Positions 49,101 to 60,763 are shown, counted from the first letter of the stretch. The stretch: 64,000 nucleotides of DNA from Myrica gale (GCA_963930655.1 OZ005608.1:19679271-19743270); one strand, 5' to 3'. The notes: generated by a model from the sequence alone, not told the origin. A program made the numbers and translations.

Positions 49101-52100
49101 TGTTTATTTATCATACACGTCTTTAAACCTAGGTGCGGGGAGCCAGAGCAGACGAAACTCAAAGCCATGTTCACAGAATGTACTTCATGGGTCCCAATAC
49201 TTTTAGAGAACCATGGCATCTTCCTTACTCTCCCCCCAATGCAATTATTGAAATTGTGTAAGATAACATTTCAACTTGAAGTGGCATAATCTGATTTTGA
49301 TGTTGCATTTTGCTTTTCTGAATCTTTTGACCCAAGTAATGTCAGCTACCATCTTGATACAACCATTTGACTTGAACTATTACTCTTGTGATATTGTCTA
49401 GTCAACAGGAACAACTTTCTTTTAGCATCAGTCTGTTGGAGTATTTTGTACCCAAGATACACTTCTAAGTGACACCTTTTGATTAAACAGCATATGACTA
49501 CATGACCTACAACGCTGCATGGGCAATATTATAGCAGTATCAACTTGTTTCATCTTCTGTCTCGCAAATTTATCTATGTTGTGCAACCCTTCTTCATCTA
49601 CAGGTATGAAGATGCTTTTAACAGATTCATTGATGAGATTAACTCTGTTGCTGCATATGATTGGTGGGAAGGGTCGGTTCACATCATACTTTCAGTTCTT
49701 GTGTATCCTTGTGCCTGGTCCTGGAAGCAGTGGCGACGGAGATATAAAATCCATCGCCTTCAGGAGTACGTCAAGTCTGAATATGACCACTCGTGTCTGC
49801 GCTCATGCAGATCCCGAGCTCTATACAAAGGGATGAAGGTTTGACTTATCATGTGTTTATTGTTGTAGAGCTTCTTTTTTCTGTATTCTATTCAATTTGC
49901 ATTCCAAACCAATATTAGGCAGTCTCTGATGTTCACTGAGAACTTCCAATCCATATAATGGCATTATTTGTGTTCATGACCATCAAGTTCCTATAACCTC
50001 ATTATCTGCAACTCTTAGAAGGACAATGGGTCAGCACTTTATTGATCTCTAGCAATGAACCAGGTTGGAGTTTTCCTTCCCAAAACGATTTTTAGCAAGT
50101 TACCTCATCCCTCTGTCCTGGATGTTTGCAAATGAGAAGCTGGAATTCCTGTTCCTCGCTAGTTTACTGAACAAAGGACAATTAGAAGCATTCCCTTTGA
50201 GTTTCGAATATTGTGCGCCTACATTTTCTTTATCACATCCTTATATGGGTGGACACTGATGCAGGTTGGGGCAACACCAGACTTGATGGTGGCATACATT
50301 GATTTTTTCCTTGGTGGCGATGAGAAGTGTTTGGACATGGTCTCAATTATACAGAAGAGATTCCCAATGTGTATAGTTTTTGGTGGGGACGGAAGCTATA
50401 TGTCCCCTTATAATCTTCACAGTGATACATTATTGACAAATCTTCTTGGCCAGGTCTCTTGGTTGTTTATAGTCTTTTACATAGCTTCAAACCACTTCTT
50501 TCTCATTTTATTATGTTGGTAGTTCTAATTATCATTTTGATCCGTGTATCTGACATTTATTTATTTCCCAGCATGTCCCAGCAACTGTTTGGACTCGTTT
50601 GGTGGCTGGTTTGAATGCTCATTTAAGGACAGTGAGGCATGGATCCATACGTTCTGCACTTATTCCTGTTATTAACTGGATAAATAGTCATGCAAACCCT
50701 CAACTTGATTTTCATGGGGTGAGAATTGAGCTTGGATGGTTCCAGGCAACAGCTTCAGGTTATTATCAGCTGGGTCTTTTGGTGGCTGTTGGTGATTATT
50801 GTTTTCACAATATGCATCCACCTGATTTGTTAGACAGGAATATCGATGAATCTCCAAGGTAAATTTGACTGTTTGTGACTATGAGATTCCTGGACCAGAA
50901 TGTTTCCTGATAGTTCATACGCATCCTGCAGCATTGTTTCTGAGCATTTCAAGACCAATATGACATAAGTGTTGCATCTTATCTGTTAGATGCGTGCCAG
51001 CTAAAGATACGTTGCTTATCAGTGAAACAATAGTCCATGTTGCGTTGGTGAGGAAAGTATTAATGAGGATGTAAACGTTGATGAAGATTATCACCCAACC
51101 TCAGGTGGAGGGATGAGAATAAAACAGAAAAGAAAAGTGAACTGCACTCAGCAAAACAAGATAAATAACAATTATGTTGTGTCTCTATAGTTCTATAAAC
51201 TTAGTCTACTTTCCTTTTTTTTCTATAGGCTATCAACTTAGTCTACTTACCATAGAGATTCAGATAATATTTTCCACACTACTTACCTGCAAGGCACAAT
51301 TTTAGTAGAATGATTCGGAACTACTTGGCCTATCCTTGCGTGTTGGATATGGTGCTTTCCATCAACAAGTAGTACCTGTAGATGTAGACCTCCAGCTGCA
51401 TCATGTCTTTTGGATCAGGATAAAAATGTCCATGAGTATAGACTTTTAAGTCTATTTATGTTATTGGTGATTAAGATACATAGCAGTATATCTCTCCTTC
51501 TAGTACCTAGTGAATTTTATAGTAATTGATGATTCTCTAGTCCTATATTTGTGTCTGTTTGTCCAAAAAATCAATCCGTCATGAACTCTTTTGGTCATCT
51601 ATTGATTATTGTTTCAGGCAAAGGGCTGCATATCCACGAAAAAGTCTTACGCAGCAACCTTGGGCATGTACAAGTCATGCCTTACCTCGTAAAAGGATAA
51701 CGGGGGGAATTAATGGAGGACTCATAAATAATACTACAGTGAAGTTTCTAGATTTTAAGAGGGACTTTGCCTTTCCCCTTTATATCTTGCTGCACAATTC
51801 TAGACCTGTTGGTCGTCAGGTATCCTGATGATGATACTTATATCACCTCTGCAGTTTGCTAAGTTATTTTGCTATTGCTCATAATCTAATACCTGGAATT
51901 TCTGTGTTCCAGGACAGCCTACAGCTGCTGATCACTATTATGATTTTGTCAGATCTGGCTGTCACCCTCCTTCTGTTGATTCAGTTCTACTGGATTTCTC
52001 TTGGGGCTTTCCTTGCTGTGTTGCTCATTCTTCCCCTATCCCTACTTTCTCCCTTTCCAGCTGGCTTGAACGCCTTATTCAGCAAAGAACCTAGAAGAGT

Positions 52101-54211
52101 TTCACTTGCTCGTATTTATGCATTGTGGAATGCTACATCGCTATCGAATATTGTAAGTTGCACTAAGTGCTAATTCACAAAAAACTTATCAACTGTCATC
52201 TTGTTCCTTTGCCTTTTTTTAACTGTTCAGTGCTACTGAGAAGAGACTTAAAAAATTAGACCATCAATAAGTTACTCTGAAGCTATTTTTTATTCAGTAT
52301 GGGAAAATATTAATCCTTAGCAAGTCACAAGCAGTATCGCCCTTATCCTCGAGGGAACTAGAGACAACCTGTGTGAAAATTGTCACCTTTTCCTGCAATA
52401 TTTTCTGATTGGAGTAACTAATTTATAAGATTGCCTAGACTTCAAACATTTCCCTGCCTCGAAATGTGCATTACATGCCATTTATAGTTTGTGATATTAT
52501 AAGCTGCTCAAATTTCTTCGAATCAGTTGCAGGACATTTTCTTAATTTCCATTTATCTTTGGGCTAATGCTGTGATGGGGGGTCCTTTTTTAGATTTTCA
52601 TGATTTTGTTAGCTTCTTTGCTTGTATGCTTTGAGTGAGTTTAGTACAGCCTTTGTACTGTTCTCTCTCTCTCTTTTTCTTTCTTTTCTTTCTAATAAAA
52701 TTTGCAGCTTATTCATCAAAAAAAAAATTTCTTCCTGTCAGATTAAACAGTGTATCTCAAAGGGCAAGAGTTCAACTGGATGCATAGATAGATCCTTAAG
52801 CTTTTTGTACTGTTCATTGTTCTATTGATTGGGACATCATTTTCCCATTTATCCCACCCTCTTGACACAACCCTTTGTCACATATGTGAACACTTTGACA
52901 AAGTCCTTATCATTTGTAAATTTTCATGGGGAATATGCTTTAAGAAATTACGAATTTTTTTGAAAAAAAGGAACATTATGTACTTCTTGTTTTCGTCTTT
53001 TTGAAGTTTTATTTTTTGTTGATCTATAACCATGTATAATCTTTCTACAAAGAAATGTCAGATCCAAGGCATATCAATTCAATTGAATGGGATGACAGTT
53101 TCTCATTTTGAATCTCTAAAATCAGAATTTGGATCAAATGACACACCTCAGTATACTAGCCCTTCTAATTTGTAATCTACAAATACAAGACGACTCGATT
53201 TTGGCCACATCTACTTATTACTCTGTACTGTTCGACAATTTTCAGTAATGTCATTCCCAAAGGACAGGTTTCCGGCAAAGGGAGTTGTGCCCAAAATATC
53301 TTTAGTGAATGTAAAGAATTTGGCATTTCACTGGACAATTAATAGGCAATTACTTGTTTAGCTCCAGACGTGCTTGAAAAGGCTCGTGTCTAAATTCTAA
53401 ATATTGATATTCAAGCGATCCTCTTATATTTTTGCTCGTGTCATGATTGGTTCTTTTTTCTGCAGGCCGTGGCTTTCATTTGCGGCATAGTCCATTACGG
53501 ATTTTCCGCTTTCCAACCACCTGACAATCCAAGTGCATTGAACATTAGAAGGTGAGCCTTTTTCAACTTCATTACTACGAAAAGAAGTTATGAAACAACT
53601 GACATTGCTTGTTAAATCGCAACTAAGATCTAGCAAAGTCTCCCTGGCAGAAATAGCTTTTGTTGTTCTAGTTGCCTTCAAAAAGTTACCTATAGTAACA
53701 ACATAGTCTCGCACCCGAATTCCTTTCTGCAAGTACAATGAGTAAGAGCTTGCATAGCTACTTTTCGCCAAAGAGGCACCGTTACCATAGAGTAGTGCTA
53801 TACGCTCTAAGGAGTCTTGAACTGACCCATTCTGATAATCACCTGAACTACAACCAGGATGCAACATCTTGTTAGGCTCTCACATGGATGAATCAGCCTA
53901 TATTATATGCGAGGCCTAAGCTTCAGCCTTCAGGATCGAAGTTCGAATTATCAATGTTTAGGTGTTCTGAATTTGTTTCTTGGATTTGAGTTCTCATAGA
54001 TCTTTCTAGTTCTGAGTGTCTAAAAAGCTTTGTAATTGTATTTCCTGACAGGGACGATGATATATGGTGGCTTTTGCCAACCATCCTTCTGCTGTTCAAG
54101 TCAATAGAAGCTCGTTTTGTCAACTGGCACATTGCAAATCTAGAAATCGAGGATTTTTCTCTCTTCTGTCCAGACCCGGATGCTTTTTGGGCTCACGAAC
54201 CGAGTTCATGA
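28157..54211 (+). CDS. Large glycine-rich, Cys-rich membrane protein (AT4G32920/AT5G11700/AT5G47020 family)
   Basis: Complete gene, 1448 aa. Exons: 28157-29001, 30273-30388, 32362-32570, 34330-34449, 36863-36991, 37112-37237, 37974-38029, 38129-38228, 44623-44740, 44895-45104, 45353-45677, 47327-47420, 48537-48645, 48749-49014, 49133-49257, 49604-49838, 50265-50453, 50572-50858, 51618-51819, 51913-52152, 53466-53551, 54052-54211. All junctions are GT-AG and the phase closes to the stop. The ATG at 28157 is chosen because it opens a signal peptide ([16 protein letters not shown]). Residues about 75-780 form an extracytoplasmic region with repeated Gly clusters ([38 protein letters not shown]), typical of a repetitive beta fold. 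A Cys-rich ephrin-receptor-like segment follows ([20 protein letters not shown]). A membrane segment ([16 protein letters not shown]) then precedes a cytoplasmic part with [21 protein letters not shown] and FFLGGDEK. Several C-terminal membrane helices lie in the last four exons. The family's function is unknown to me; a surface or endomembrane role is inference. Confidence 0.95.
29002..36862 (+). other. Introns 1-4 of the glycine-rich protein gene: no confident feature
   Basis: Four long introns (29002-30272, 30389-32361, 32571-34329, 34450-36862). They are AT-rich with scattered short open stretches. The segment 33000-33940 is somewhat coding-like on the + strand and may be eroded transposon sequence, but no motif could be named. 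A 12-13 bp G run near 33998-34009 is a likely sequencing or length-variation spot. Confidence 0.5.
39200..40160 (+). mobile_element. LINE 5' fragment (ORF1 region) in intron 8
   Basis: The + strand encodes a LINE ORF1-like protein (from ATG 39297: [20 protein letters not shown], later KFGAVWMVN). From about 39620 it parallels the first bases of this window: GHGW followed by [10 protein letters not shown] here and VFKEVVSSFS at base 50. It therefore supplies the ORF1 part that precedes the window for the same LINE lineage. It stops abruptly at about 40160, where it abuts the truncated LTR of the copia-like element. Intron 8 as a whole is 6394 bp (38229-44622). Confidence 0.75.
40161..44233 (-). 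mobile_element. Gag-only copia-like LTR element with unequal LTRs, in intron 8
   Basis: Minus strand. The right (5') LTR spans about 42988-44233 and begins TGTTGGCTTTTGTTCACAAT. Next to it is a primer-binding site complementary to initiator tRNA-Met (TGGTATCAGAG, 42976-42986 on the complement). The left (3') LTR, 40161-40509, is missing its outer part and about 770 bp inside. It is preceded by a purine-rich tract (AAAAAGGGAGAGATT). Inside, 42412-42789 encodes a UBN2-type copia Gag ([17 protein letters not shown]), 41741-42109 a coiled coil, and 41513-41728 a CCHC zinc knuckle ([14 protein letters not shown]). No protease, integrase, reverse transcriptase or RNase H is present, so it is a non-autonomous or internally deleted element. 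Confidence 0.85.
41067..41418. repeat. 176-bp tandem duplication inside the copia-like element
   Basis: AACCTCTTAACT begins at 41067 and again at 41243. Both copies continue through GACAATTTAAAG, CATTCTCAACCAAAAATT, CTCATAAAATATCATGATTT and CGAATACATTTG with few differences. It occupies the place where pol would be expected, between the Gag zinc knuckle and the polypurine tract. Confidence 0.88.
46250..47243 (+). mobile_element. 5'-inverted (twin-primed) LINE fragment in intron 11
   Basis: Bases 46823 down to about 46345 (minus strand) match the LINE part equivalent to 4133-4620: the LIKSTLS region, [18 protein letters not shown] and [11 protein letters not shown]. From about 46830 the + strand matches the LINE 3' end equivalent to 5065-5460 ([19 protein letters not shown] to VSFLACLV, then the AATAAAATTGCC tail and A run). 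The two blocks face away from each other at one junction, with the intervening LINE sequence missing. That is the signature of twin priming during L1 integration. Sequence left of about 46345 is of unclear origin. It lies between exons 45353-45677 and 47327-47420 and ends about 85 bp before the latter. Confidence 0.88.
52520..52727 (+). mobile_element. Short 5'-truncated LINE tail in intron 20, 10-bp target duplication
   Basis: About 200 bp of LINE 3' end (encoding [20 protein letters not shown], then a stop, CTTTGTACTGTTC and AATAAAATTTGC) closed by an A run at 52718-52727. Flanks AAATTTCTTC at 52510-52519 and 52725-52734 match, the right copy overlapping the A tail. Same lineage as the copies at 1, 9780 and 46250. 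Confidence 0.85.
53556..53867 (-). other. Unrecognised protein-like open frame antisense to the last intron
   Basis: The minus strand is open for 147 codons (53424-53867). The last part is only the shadow of exon 53466-53551, but the first 95 residues lie within intron 21 and look protein-like ([40 protein letters not shown]). I do not recognise the family. It may be an exon fragment of another gene carried in by a mobile element, or chance. Confidence 0.3.
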
Positions 54212-54420
54212 CATATAGCAAGAGTTATTGCAATGTGCCCACAAAACCCCCAGCTTCTTTCTCGCGCTGACAGCCAGGAAAGGGGCTTTATTTTGTGCTA
54301 CGGCGAAGTTACAGCTGCTTTGCTATGTAAATACTTTGTGGTGTAAAGTCTTTCAGTATAGTGTGCAGTTTTGTCCATTGTAAGCAGAGAGAGAGAGAGA
54401 TTTCATAGTTCATTCTTTAC
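54212..54420 (+). other. 3' untranslated region of the glycine-rich protein gene
   Basis: Sequence after the stop codon at 54209-54211, with no further coding potential, ending near a GAGA tract at 54390-54401. The polyadenylation site was not located precisely. Confidence 0.5.
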
Positions 54421-55517
54421 TGGATATTGCTCCGATGCTTTTATTTTATTTTATTTTTGTGGGCAAACATCCATTACATGACATTTAAGCAAGATATTGG
54501 TCCCACGTTGAGATAGTCCATCTCATAGAAACTAAAAAAAAAAAAATTGGTCCTCTCTCTCTCATCTTCCATTCCCTCCCCTCGCCCTCCCATTTCACGA
54601 GTCACAATGAGGACACAGAGGATAGAACCCAACAAGAAGTTACAAGTTCTCAATTTTATGCCATTTTACAAAAACTAAAAAAATACAACTTATTTCAATG
54701 CCGCTCGGCTGATCAATTAGTTGATTGCAGACCCTTTCCATGTACACTAGAGAGGCCATTGCGTGCCATTTCATCTGCTTATTCTTCTTTTTCTGTGGTT
54801 AGAGACATTAGGTCGACCACTGGTAGGTAACAGGAGAAAAGCATTTTATTGGCAAAGAAATAAAAGCTGTATATGGCTTATACAGATGGTAAATATTCCT
54901 TTAATTTTGAAGAAGAATCTGGATATTACTTTGCTCCAGGGTTGGTTATATAGATTACGAATGCAGGGAACAGTAATACCCATTGTCACAGTGATTGGGG
55001 GTATTGGCTAATAGAGGATCACTACCTCCCTTTGAATCCCAAATGCATGTGATCACGTTTTGTATCCATTGAGCTGAATCCATAGCCTCCAGACATGAGA
55101 AAAACGGTGAGGAAGCCCATAAGCCTTTTGGTTGCTTTAATGTTTAATTTTGTAAGTAATTTAAAGAAGGAAGGGCTTTTTTTCTAAGCATGAATTTCAT
55201 TTCACAGGAAATTTATAAGTGTTGAATACAAACGACCTTCCAAGATCGGAGACAAGTAATAGGATCATAGAGTCATTATAGCATCACTTAAGGCCCAAAG
55301 AGCTATACATCAATTAAACTTAAAGGCTTGGCTCCAATTGGCTAGACAGGGCCCAAATAGTGTTGAGCACCAATATTGTCAGTTCCCGATTTAATCGGCA
55401 TCGTACCGGTGCCTAAACCAGTTGCTGCCCCACGACATCACTGGTAATAATGCCAGATTTCGTTGTGGGGTAGCGATCCTGGCCGTAGTGGTTTCCACCA
55501 CTAAAATCATTTATTTC

Positions 55518-55553
<36 letters not shown>

Positions 55554-55699
55554 TCTTTATTTTATAAAAACAACGTCGTTTCTCTTTAAAGAGAAACTAA
55601 GTCGTTTGTGGGGCCACGAAACCCTAAAAGTTTCGAGGCCCTTCCCCCTCCCCAATTTTTCACCGACAACTCCCTTCCCCAAATTTTTCTCTGTTCTCC
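54421..55699. other. Intergenic DNA
   Basis: AT-rich with no supported gene on either strand. An ATT microsatellite lies at 55519-55553. A short, GC-richer stretch at 55380-55500 (GCCCCACGACATC, GTGGGGTAGCGATCC) may be eroded transposon sequence. Confidence 0.5.
55519..55553. repeat. (ATT)n microsatellite
   Basis: About 11 uninterrupted ATT units, likely polymorphic. Confidence 0.92.
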
Positions 55700-58600
55700 T
55701 GTCACGCCCCGAACGGCACCCCGCAGGAAACGTGACAGCCGCGAGCTATTCCCCGGATAGCTCCAGCGTTCTTACTTACTTGCTTACGGCGGAAACATAC
55801 AAGATCACGAGGGATTCGAGCTAAATTGTACATAATCAGGGTTCTCATTAAGTTTTCATACAAAACACATATAATATTTAGAATTCAATTAGTGACGGAT
55901 CTCATCGATCAGGTCACCATAATCAAAATAAGAATAACATCCGGGACCTTCTAAGTCAGGTAGTCCTCCTGACTCTCTTCACCTGTGGCATCTGGAATGA
56001 CACAATTTTTAAAAACACGTGAGTCAAAAAGACTCAGTAAGGGAAAGATATAACTTGAAATATGCTCTTGACTTATGCTTGCTTAATCATGAAAGAGAAT
56101 AAACTTGATAAGTGATGCACATGCATGTCATGGATATGTACATGCTCTTGCTTAAATTCGGCCTCAGGCCCTTGAAAATTACTTATTCATACTTGTGCCA
56201 CTATTGGCCTTTCACAACCATTCCATCTCTTTTACTTGTGGGCTCGCTCCATTTAACCCCTGAAGTCAGGGTTGTGCGTTCCCTTTGGAACCGTCTCCGA
56301 TTTCCCTTGGAGACCTTACATTCGGTCAAGCTAGCGCACCTTCTCTCATTTGTCCTTCAGTGGCTAGACATGACCCTTGGAGGCACCACACCTTCTCAAT
56401 ATCCTTCAGTGTGGGTTGCACAGCCTCGTGGATTCACCCATCCTTCTCACATTTGTCCTTCGGTATGGGAGTCCATCTTGATGGTACGGTACCGACCAGT
56501 GCCCCTTAACTTAACTTATTGTTTCATAAAACATTCCATAATTTCCCATAAAATCATTGCATAAATATTCTCTTTAGAAAAATTCATGCAATGCACATGT
56601 CATGTCATGCTTGACCAAAATCTCATGCTTGTTCGTGAAGTGATGCAGTGTGTCATTCCAGTTTTGAAAAGAACCACTTACTCTTGGTCCTCTTTGTTCG
56701 TGTATACAGACACGTGGATCGCCTACAAGCGATTCAAATATTTCTTAGACTTTAAGAAATAGCACGTAATTATTAAATATATAATATACGTATATCACTG
56801 ATATTCTTTTAATCAATTAAAGTATTCTATTTACTCTTCTAATATTATCTAAACTTAGGTTATTTAATTATTAACCATGTTACAAAATATTTACATCTCT
56901 ATTCCCGATTAGGGTTTTAATCAATTAATAGATTAGGGTTAAATCCAATCTCCCATTATTAATGTACTTAAAATCTTCACAAGTGTAATTTACTTAATAA
57001 ATTCGGCCAAGACCTATTTATTCTAATTAAATCTTTAGTACATGCTTTCAACACAAGGTTTTGCTAATTCCTTGTAACCCTAGCTTCTAAGTCTTAATAT
57101 CCTTTAATCCGATTAGCCAATCCTAATCTCATTTATCCATCTTAATCAATTATATCCCATTTATCACAAACTAGCAATTAGGGTCTCTACAACACTAGGC
57201 ATTCGGCCAACACCATGTTCTATGTTTCCTTAGTCAAAATTCATCTCCAATGGTGACCCCTTCCTCCATTCAACAAATTCACAACTTAGGATCTAAAAAT
57301 CAAAACACAATACAAGTCATCACTAATAGCAATATTCGGCCAACTCAAAATATCACAACACCACTAGGTTTTCTTTGGTTCTATCGCCTTGCATGCATTC
57401 TTTACACATAGCACTCATCTACCATGCATTAGGTCATCAATCTTGTACATAACATGGCCAATGTCCAGATCTAAGCATATACAATCCACTCATGAAAACC
57501 TAAAGCATACATGGTTCGGCTATACATCAAAATCCCACATTTTTCATGCTAAATTTATAATATACATCTCCTTTGCATTCATGACCCATCTTGCATGTAT
57601 TAAATTCATATTTTCATCATATACAACCACCAACTCTAGATCTATCATTTAGAGACCTCAACAACACAAGATCTAAAAGAAAACAAGCATATCATTCGGC
57701 CAAGCACAACCTATGTTAGGTCTAAACCCTTTTTCTAATATACATTGCTCATCCTTTGCATTTCCTTAACATTAAATCTTAGATCCAAGCATGTATGTCC
57801 AGATCTGCACATATATACACTAACCTCCATAGATCTAGAGAAAATAATTAGCTTGCAACCAACCAACACAACAAAATCTAGATTTAACTTCCTTTAACAT
57901 GCATTGTTCTCCATTTGCATTTTTCTTCACATACAACCCTAGATCTAGAACATGCATGGCCAGATCTACTCTTAAACTTCTTAATAACACCAGATCTAAC
58001 AAGATTCAACAACACCAAGCCAAGATCTATCCACAACAGTTCGGTCATTAAGCAAGACAAAGAGGTTCGGTCACTACCTTGTTGTTCCTTGCTCCTTCTC
58101 CTTGTTCCTTGCAAACTTCTCCTCTCTTTCACCTACTAAACACCCTAAGATTCTTAATCATCCAGATCTCAACATATCCATGCATGAAACAACTAAAACC
58201 CTAGATCTATACACAAGAGTTCGGCCATCAAGAGAGTTTTTTACCTTAGTGCTCCTTTGTCCCTTTTTCTCTCTTTCCTTTGCAAAATACCTCTTTCACT
58301 TCACTTCTTCTTCTCCTTTCTTCTCCTTTGTTCTTCTTCCTTGTCCTCCTTCTTCCCTTTACACAAAATCCCCTTGATCCAAGCTCAAATCTCAGCCTTT
58401 TGGTTCAAGGGTTTTGGCCTCCCCTTGATTTCTCTCCTTTGGGTATTCGGTTTCTCTCTTCTCTTTGGTGTTTGGTTTCTCTCTTCTAGGCTTAGTGTTG
58501 GTCGACCAAGGTGACCTAAATGAGCTCATGTGAAGGGGGGAAAAGGGTATAGGCGTGTGAGGCAAATGGTCATGTATCTAGCCATGATTTTCGGCCATGA

Positions 58601-59510
58601 CAATTTCTTTCCTCTTCCATGTCATTTTTCAGCTTTTCCATTTCTTGTCTCCCTCATGTCTCCATTGCCTTTCTAGTATAACACTTTGCACCACAAAATT
58701 CAAACTTCTATGTCATTCACGTGTGTCCTCCCCCTCCACATAAATCCAACTTCTATTTTGAGTCTTGTTCACCATTTAGTTAATTTGGTTGAATTCCAAC
58801 TACCTAGTTTACTTAATAAAATAAATGAAGATTAGCAATACTAATCTCATATTATAAACTTGACTTCAAGGCCCATTGGGCAGCCCAATAAATCCTTAAT
58901 CCAAGGCCCAACATTACCACCTAAAGCCCAATTCATAAGCCTAAGGGCTTAGGCCCAATGTCCAACTTCCTTAAGGCCCAATAGCACCATTACAAGGCAC
59001 ATTGCCATGGGCTTTATGGCAACCCAATATCATGCTTTCCCAAGCCCATCTCCATGATTATTTTGGCAGCCCATTAGCATGCCATTATAGGCCCAATATA
59101 CACCAAATGTTATAAGCCTCATGGCAGCCCAATACCTCACTTCAAGGGCCCATCATCACATGTACTTGGGCAGCCCATATGTCATAACTTCAAGGCCCAA
59201 ACACATCCAATAACCGGCCATAAATGGGTAGCCCAATGTCAGCCCATTATTGAGGTTTCTAAGCCCATCATGCAAGTCTTAATAAATCCAAAATCATTCA
59301 TAAGAAAATCCTTCAAAAATTAAAATCAAGAATATTGAAGGAAATTATACAATTAATCTAGCAACATGAAATTGGTTACTATAAATTTAAAATCTCATCC
59401 ATAGCATTTAAATCATAACATCACCTTTTAGAAATTCAAAATAATTACACATACATTTTCTTAACATAAAATCATGCCTTGTCCAAGCAAGGTTTCTTCG
59501 GAGTCTTACA
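55700..59510. mobile_element. Very long solo LTR (about 3.8 kb), TG...CA with TCTCC target duplication
   Basis: The unit opens with TGTCACGCCCCGAACGGC at 55700 and closes with GGAGTCTTACA at 59510. Identical 5-bp TCTCC flank it at 55695-55699 and 59511-59515. No gag or pol coding, primer-binding site or second LTR is seen, so a single LTR left by recombination is the simplest reading. A length near 3.8 kb is extreme and points to a large Ty3/gypsy lineage with long LTRs (Ogre/Tat-like), which I cannot confirm. The 5-bp duplication lies in pyrimidine-rich DNA, so chance is not fully excluded. The interior is AT-rich with many short C/T blocks and the GCCCA array at 58868-59280. Confidence 0.72.
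58868..59280 (-). repeat. Dense array of GCCCA / TGGGC (site II-like) motifs in the LTR
   Basis: Within about 410 bp there are 16 GCCCA pentamers, mostly as AGGCCCAAT or CAGCCCAAT, plus three TGGGC on the + strand. Read on the minus strand they are TGGGCC/TGGGCT, the site II element that TCP transcription factors bind in plant promoters. Spacing is irregular. A degenerate tandem repeat origin is equally possible. Confidence 0.7.
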
Positions 59511-60759
59511 TCTCCTCTCCCCCTTCCCGATCAGCAATCACTAAGGCACCTCTCTCGTCTCCTCCTCCAAGATCGGGGATCTCCATGGCACCTCTACGAA
59601 AAATCTCTTTCTTTTCACTCTCTTTATCTTTGCTCTGCTTTGGATCTCTCTTTTTTCTTTCTTTATCTCTTTGCTTTGATTTTGAATGCAATTTGGCTAG
59701 TAGATTTTGAATATGATTTGGGTGGTAGATTTTTAATGCAATTTGAATTTCATTTGATTAATTTCGTTTATGATTTTGTTGAGTTCGATTGAGTTTTGTC
59801 GATTTGATAGATTATTTGGGATTCTTTGTCGAGATTTGCGATTTTTTTATGATTTGGGTAGATTTTTGGTATGGATGGTAGTACAACCATCGTTGAAACA
59901 ACCACCATTAGGTGCCAGTTTCTTCTCCTAACGGCGCCGGTGGCAGTGTCTATTTTTGGACAACCGCCTATAGCGGTGGCAGTTGTGGTGGGGGCAAAAA
60001 CCGCTACCACCACCGCTTATGCCAGCCTTAGGCCCAAAGACCCGTAAATTCTAAGTAGGTCCAAAGTCCTGGAAGAGTGGGTAGTCAAGTACCTCCCTTC
60101 CACTTCTCGAAAAGATCATCTACACCAGCACAAATGGACAACAAGGTCCATGAAAAAAGCGACTAGGAGTGGGCGAAAGACAGTCGGGACAACAACTGCA
60201 ATAAAGATTTAAGGGCACAATGATCAACCATCTGATGCGAGTCCGCCGAAAAGCGCCAAAATTGGGTGGTCACCACTTATTCCTTCCCATAGAAACCCAA
60301 TGAAATAAAATCCAAAAACACAACAAAATGTACAAAAAGGAAGCCTCTGGCCGCCCAAAATCTGGTTAGAAAAACTGAGCCCTGAGAAACCACCAAAATC
60401 CGCCCAAGAAGAGCAAAAAAAGGGTGGGTGCATGGCAGACACACGTGCTAGCCAACGACGATCGAAAGGGACAGGTCCCGAACGCCTGGAGTTGCTGATG
60501 CCATCGCGCAACAAACATGATCTAGCTTGGAATACGACCACAATGGGAGGTCCAAAAAAGAGAAGAGAGGAGGTATTTTTGATAGGTTTCAGTCAATAGA
60601 GGTTTTGATGATTGCAAAACCTACTTTGATTTAACGAGAAGCCATCTTGCATGAAACCATAGTTTTTTTTGTAAACCCCTGAATATATCAAGCTACAATG
60701 CTAGTCTTTTTTATCAAGTCAAAAATGATAAAAGAGAAGCTTTTGAATTCTAATATATA
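59511..60759. other. Intergenic DNA right of the solo LTR
   Basis: A pyrimidine-rich flank (59511-59660), then an AT-rich part. A GC-rich stretch at 59925-60030 is rich in CCGCC/GGTGG blocks. Next is a segment with a minus-strand open stretch of about 100 codons (60224-60541) that shows no recognisable domain. No gene is supported. Confidence 0.45.
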
Positions 60760-60763
60760 TAAG

